A stretch of DNA of 9,283 bases from Ignavibacteriales bacterium (GTDB lineage Bacteria; Bacteroidota; Ignavibacteria; UBA10030): assembly GCA_016218005.1 (NCBI GenBank), contig JACRFF010000383.1:1-9283 (forward strand). Reading direction: 5' to 3'. Made by a program: the position numbers and the translations under genes. Positions within the stretch are counted from its first letter, which is position 1; every line of letters starts with the position of its first letter. The notes beneath the pieces are model-generated. The model saw nothing but the letters and a program-made list of their open reading frames with translations. It searched no databases and had not been told where the DNA came from. This document shows positions 6,709 to 9,283 of this stretch, piece by piece.

Positions 6709-8058
6709 TTAGTAGGTCTTTTGACCAATTGCGTATTCCATGTTTCTCGACGCCGTAATGAAACCGTAGATGGCGTTGATCCTGCTGGCCTGTGCGTTGA
6801 CGAAAGCTGCATTTGCTGTCATCAAGTCAAGCAAGGTTCCCGCGCCGAGATTGTACCGTTCTTCCGCAACCGTTCGATCTTGAGCAGCAGAAACCACCCC
6901 CTTCTGACTCGCCTCATATTGTTTACGCGCCGCTTCAATATCCAAATACGCTTTCTTTACATCAACGCTGATGCTTCGTTCCGCCTGTAACAATGAGATC
7001 TCTGCATTTCGTTTTTGTGCCTGAGCATTTTGAATATTCAAATTCGTGTTGAAGCCGTCAAAGAGAGTCCAGTTCAAGCTCACGCCCCAACTCAACGTCT
7101 TATTATCTTTAAGGTCGGTAAAATCGGTGCCGCGCAACGAGTAGCCCGCCGAAGCGCCAACGCTTGGAAAATAGCGGCTGAAGGCTTGCGTTACGCTTGA
7201 CCCCGCCGCACTGTAACTCTCCTTCGCTCCTCTGTAGTCCGGGCGTGCACCCAAAGCCTGCTGGCGGAGGTGTTCAAAGTCGCCGTACTGTTGCAGTTCT
7301 AGACGTATGAATGAAGTATCGATGTCTGTCGGAATGGTCTTATCATTGATGTCGTACTCCTGTGAAACATCAATGCCGATAAGTGCAAGAAGGTCGGCAA
7401 CCGACTTGTCGTACGTATTCTGCACATTGATGAGGTTCAACTCATCGCTGGCAACTAACGATTGCTGGCGGTAGACATCAGCCACGGCGGAAGCCCCAAC
7501 ACGATTCGATTCCGTGATTCTTTCCAACTGTCTCTGATCACGCTTGAGATTCTCTTCACTCACTTTGACGAGCTGTCGATTGCGAAGCACGGTGAGATAG
7601 CTCGCTTGAACTTGATAGACAATCTGCTGCTTGGTTCGCACCGCCTGTTGCTCGCTGACAATAGAATTTGAATGCGCTTTGCTGAAAGCGGCTTCCCTGT
7701 TTAGTCCATCAAATATCGTATAGCCCAGATTGACGCTGGCGCTTGTGCTTCCTGAAACAGATGTCGATGCGGGTACCGGAATGGGCACACCGCTAAGCGT
7801 TTGAATACCGGCCGACCGATCAACTTGAGACCTTCCCCAATTCGTGCTTGCGGATACGCTGGGAAGATAACTGCCGTACGCGGAGAGCACGGCGCTTTGC
7901 GCGGCGGCGGCGTTATTTTGTGCTTGCAAGACGTTGAGGTTTTGCTCCAGCGCTATGCTGATTGCTTTATCTAATGTTAATGATGGGGACGACGCGGTCT
8001 GAGCTGACCCGATACCCAGACACAATACAAGCACTAACAAGATGGACATCGTTCTCAT
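6709..8058 (-). CDS. TolC-family outer-membrane efflux protein
   Basis: The outer-membrane channel of the efflux system, 449 residues, within the usual 420-500 range. It has an N-terminal Sec signal peptide: MRTMS, a hydrophobic core (about 6-16), then GSA before a likely cleavage near residue 19. The one cysteine in the core is not in a lipobox, so a lipid anchor is unlikely. The two-fold internal repeat of outer-membrane efflux proteins is visible: YLPSVSASTNWG (64-75) against YFPSVGASAGYS (296-307), and GYTIFDGLN (112-120) against NWTLFDGFN (329-337). Long heptad-like Ala/Gln/Glu-rich helices lie between. The C-terminal repeat ends with GAGTLLDLMTANAAFVNAQ (405-423), a hallmark segment. 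The ATG at 8058 is preceded by GGAG (8066-8069) with a 7-nt spacer. An in-frame ATG at 8097 lacks such a site and would put charged residues before the signal peptide. It is the first gene of the operon. Confidence 0.94.
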   Translation of the reverse strand: MRTMSILLVLVLCLGIGSAQTASSPSLTLDKAISIALEQNLNVLQAQNNAAAAQSAVLSAYGSYLPSVSASTNWGRSQVDRSAGIQTLSGVPIPVPASTSVSGSTSASVNLGYTIFDGLNREAAFSKAHSNSIVSEQQAVRTKQQIVYQVQASYLTVLRNRQLVKVSEENLKRDQRQLERITESNRVGASAVADVYRQQSLVASDELNLINVQNTYDKSVADLLALIGIDVSQEYDINDKTIPTDIDTSFIRLELQQYGDFEHLRQQALGARPDYRGAKESYSAAGSSVTQAFSRYFPSVGASAGYSLRGTDFTDLKDNKTLSWGVSLNWTLFDGFNTNLNIQNAQAQKRNAEISLLQAERSISVDVKKAYLDIEAARKQYEASQKGVVSAAQDRTVAEERYNLGAGTLLDLMTANAAFVNAQASRINAIYGFITASRNMEYAIGQKTY

Positions 8059-8065
8059 TTCATAT

Positions 8066-8069
8066 CTCC
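8066..8069 (-). promoter_or_regulatory. Shine-Dalgarno site deciding the TolC-like start
   Basis: GGAG on the minus strand, 7 nt before the ATG at 8058. It supports this start, with a standard signal peptide, over the ATG at 8097. Confidence 0.65.
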
Positions 8070-8099
8070 GTTTGGGTGGGGATTGTAACGATTTCATGC

Positions 8100-8150
8100 A
8101 ACGACATTCTGACTAATAAACGCTGTATTTTATAGAAAGTTTCAACAGCC
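8100..8150 (-). promoter_or_regulatory. Candidate promoter region of the efflux operon
   Basis: The 138-nt gap between the end of the CCA enzyme gene and the TolC-like start contains an AT-rich patch. On the minus strand it reads TTGAAA (8140-8145) followed closely by TATAAAAT (8127-8134). The spacing between those two is too short for a standard -35/-10 pair, so only one of them could belong to the same promoter. No clear operator palindrome and no terminator after the CCA gene were seen, so read-through from that gene is also possible. This is a position guess based on composition. Confidence 0.25.
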
Positions 8151-8196
8151 GGCGGAAAAAATCGGTGAAGAATGCGAGATCATCGGCGAGCGGAGG

Positions 8197-9283
8197 TTAG
8201 TTGATGGCTTTCGGGCGCTTGGCGATACGCCCTTCACGATAGCCGGTAACGACGTCATCTTTGATGGACAAGAGAAACGTATGTGCCGCATCGTGGTCGT
8301 TAGGAATGATCCCATCGAGAATTGCATCAGTCACGGCGTCCTTCAGAATTCCAACCAATGGCCCGGCCGTGATGCCGCAGAGTTCCATGATTTCCTCGCC
8401 GCGAAGCGGCGGCTGCCAATTGCGAATACGATCCCTCTCCTCCACCTCCGCCATTTTTCGAATAACAAGATCATAGTTTCGCTGTACACGTTCCACGAGT
8501 TTGACGTTCTTCGAAGTAATATCGGCTCGACACAACATCATCAAATCGTCAACGTCGGGGCCAGCATCGAACATCATCCGGCGCACCGCGGAATCCGAAA
8601 CCTCAGAATCCACGAGCGCCATAGGGCGCAGATGAAGGCGGACGATTTTTTCCACATACGGCACTCGCTCCATCGGGAATCGCATCCGGCGGAAAATGTG
8701 TTTCACCATGCGCGCGCCGGCTTCTTCGTGGCCATGAAACGTCCACCCAATTCCTTCCTTGAATGCCTTGGTTTTCGGTTTCGCGACGTCGTGCAGCAAC
8801 GCCGCCATTCGCAACCACACGTTGGCCGAAAGAGGCGCGATATTGTCGACCACTTTGAGCGTATGACGAAGCACGTCCTTGTGGTGAAAATCTTGACGTT
8901 GATCGACACCGGCGAGCTGAGCAATCTCCGGGAAGACAACAGCCATCACGTCTGTCTCAACCATAAGCTGAAGACCAATCGATGGACATCGCGTGGACAT
9001 CAGTTTCAAGAACTCGTCGGCAATCCGTTCTTGCGATACAATGGCGAGCCGCTCACGCATCTCGCCCGCCGCCGCGAGCACGCTTGCCTCGACCTCGAAC
9101 TCCAATTGTGCGGCAAATCGCACGGCACGCATAATGCGAAGCGGGTCATCGTCAAAAGTTTGGTGAGGATCAAGAGGCGTTCGGAGGATTCGTTGCTCCA
9201 AATCTTTTTGACCATCGAGCGGATCGCTGAGCGCGCCGAACTGCGCACGGTTCAGGCTTGCCGCAATAGCATTGACCGTAAAA
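8197..9283 (-). CDS. cca: CCA tRNA nucleotidyltransferase / poly(A) polymerase family, HD domain (5' end outside window)
   Basis: The C-terminal 361 residues of a class II CCA-adding enzyme, which completes or repairs the 3' CCA end of tRNAs in the cytoplasm. The frame stays open to the window edge and opens with FTVNAIA, the end of the family's RDFTxNA motif. It continues SDPLDGQKDLEQRILRTPLD, then DDDPLRIMRAVRFAAQ, the conserved tRNA/nucleotide-binding segment. The catalytic DxD motif of the head domain must therefore lie beyond the right edge. The in-frame TTG at 9201 is inside the conserved core and is not the start. An HD-type domain follows: FHHKDVLRHT (H133/H134 of the fragment), ALLHDVAKP (H164, D165), WTFHGHEEAG (H183, H185), VRLHLRP and CRADITSKN. 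The tail PPLRGEEIMELCGI then DAILDGIIPND is standard for the Bacteroidota-type enzyme. It ends 138 nt before the efflux operon on the same strand. Poly(A) polymerase activity cannot be excluded by sequence, but the tail favours CCA addition. Confidence 0.93.
   Translation of the reverse strand, partial: FTVNAIAASLNRAQFGALSDPLDGQKDLEQRILRTPLDPHQTFDDDPLRIMRAVRFAAQLEFEVEASVLAAAGEMRERLAIVSQERIADEFLKLMSTRCPSIGLQLMVETDVMAVVFPEIAQLAGVDQRQDFHHKDVLRHTLKVVDNIAPLSANVWLRMAALLHDVAKPKTKAFKEGIGWTFHGHEEAGARMVKHIFRRMRFPMERVPYVEKIVRLHLRPMALVDSEVSDSAVRRMMFDAGPDVDDLMMLCRADITSKNVKLVERVQRNYDLVIRKMAEVEERDRIRNWQPPLRGEEIMELCGITAGPLVGILKDAVTDAILDGIIPNDHDAAHTFLLSIKDDVVTGYREGRIAKRPKAIN

Noticed and set aside
8004..8058. 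Cysteine in the TolC-like signal peptide, considered as a lipoprotein lipobox
   Set aside because: The cysteine is in the middle of the hydrophobic core, is preceded by leucine and is followed by more hydrophobic residues; this is not a lipobox, and a normal signal-peptidase-I-type site follows.
1..9283. Search for tRNA/rRNA genes, CRISPR arrays, insertion-sequence ends or phage genes
   Set aside because: The window is nearly fully occupied by intact genes with short gaps; no regularly spaced repeats, terminal inverted repeats or RNA-like conserved blocks were seen.

Overview
The window looks like chromosomal housekeeping and envelope DNA from a Gram-negative bacterium, most likely of the Bacteroidota/Ignavibacteria/Chlorobi (FCB) group. 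Two things point that way. The CCA-adding enzyme at the right edge carries the wording typical of that group's family (DPLRIMRAVRFAAQL, WTFHGHEEAG, LHLRP, ADITSKN, DAILDGIIPN). The efflux operon has the TolC / HlyD adaptor / ABC ATPase / two MacB-type permeases arrangement common there. GC is moderate (around half, by eye). Several starts are preceded by clear Shine-Dalgarno sequences, which fits the Ignavibacteria/Chlorobi side better than classical Bacteroidetes. The taxonomy is inferred from family resemblance, not from a search.

Layout. Left (51-2113, plus strand): a YbjQ/UPF0145 protein, then 20 nt later a 570-residue protein with an N-terminal NAD(P)-binding Rossmann motif and no recognised C-terminal half. 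These two probably form an operon. A 70-nt convergent gap (2114-2183) follows. Centre (8058 down to 2184, minus strand): a compact five-gene efflux operon in the order TolC-like outer-membrane channel, HlyD/MacA-like adaptor, LolD/MacB-like ATPase, permease A, permease B. Its junctions are 32 nt, 28 nt, a 4-nt ATGA overlap and 17 nt. Right (8197 to the right edge, minus strand): the C-terminal three quarters or so of a CCA tRNA nucleotidyltransferase whose start lies outside the window. It is upstream of, and in the same direction as, the efflux operon, with a 138-nt gap that contains an AT-rich candidate promoter.

How the genes work together. The five efflux proteins should assemble into one tripartite machine. 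The ATPase drives a permease pair (probably a heterodimer) in the inner membrane, the adaptor spans the periplasm, and the TolC-like trimer forms the outer-membrane exit. The substrate cannot be read from the sequence. The YbjQ/Rossmann pair is the least understood part of the window.

I found no RNA genes, CRISPR array, insertion sequence or prophage. No gap between genes exceeds 300 nt. I do not see a clearly new system. The best candidates for a second look are the large SDR-like protein that appears to lack the SDR catalytic tyrosine, and the asymmetry between the two permeases.
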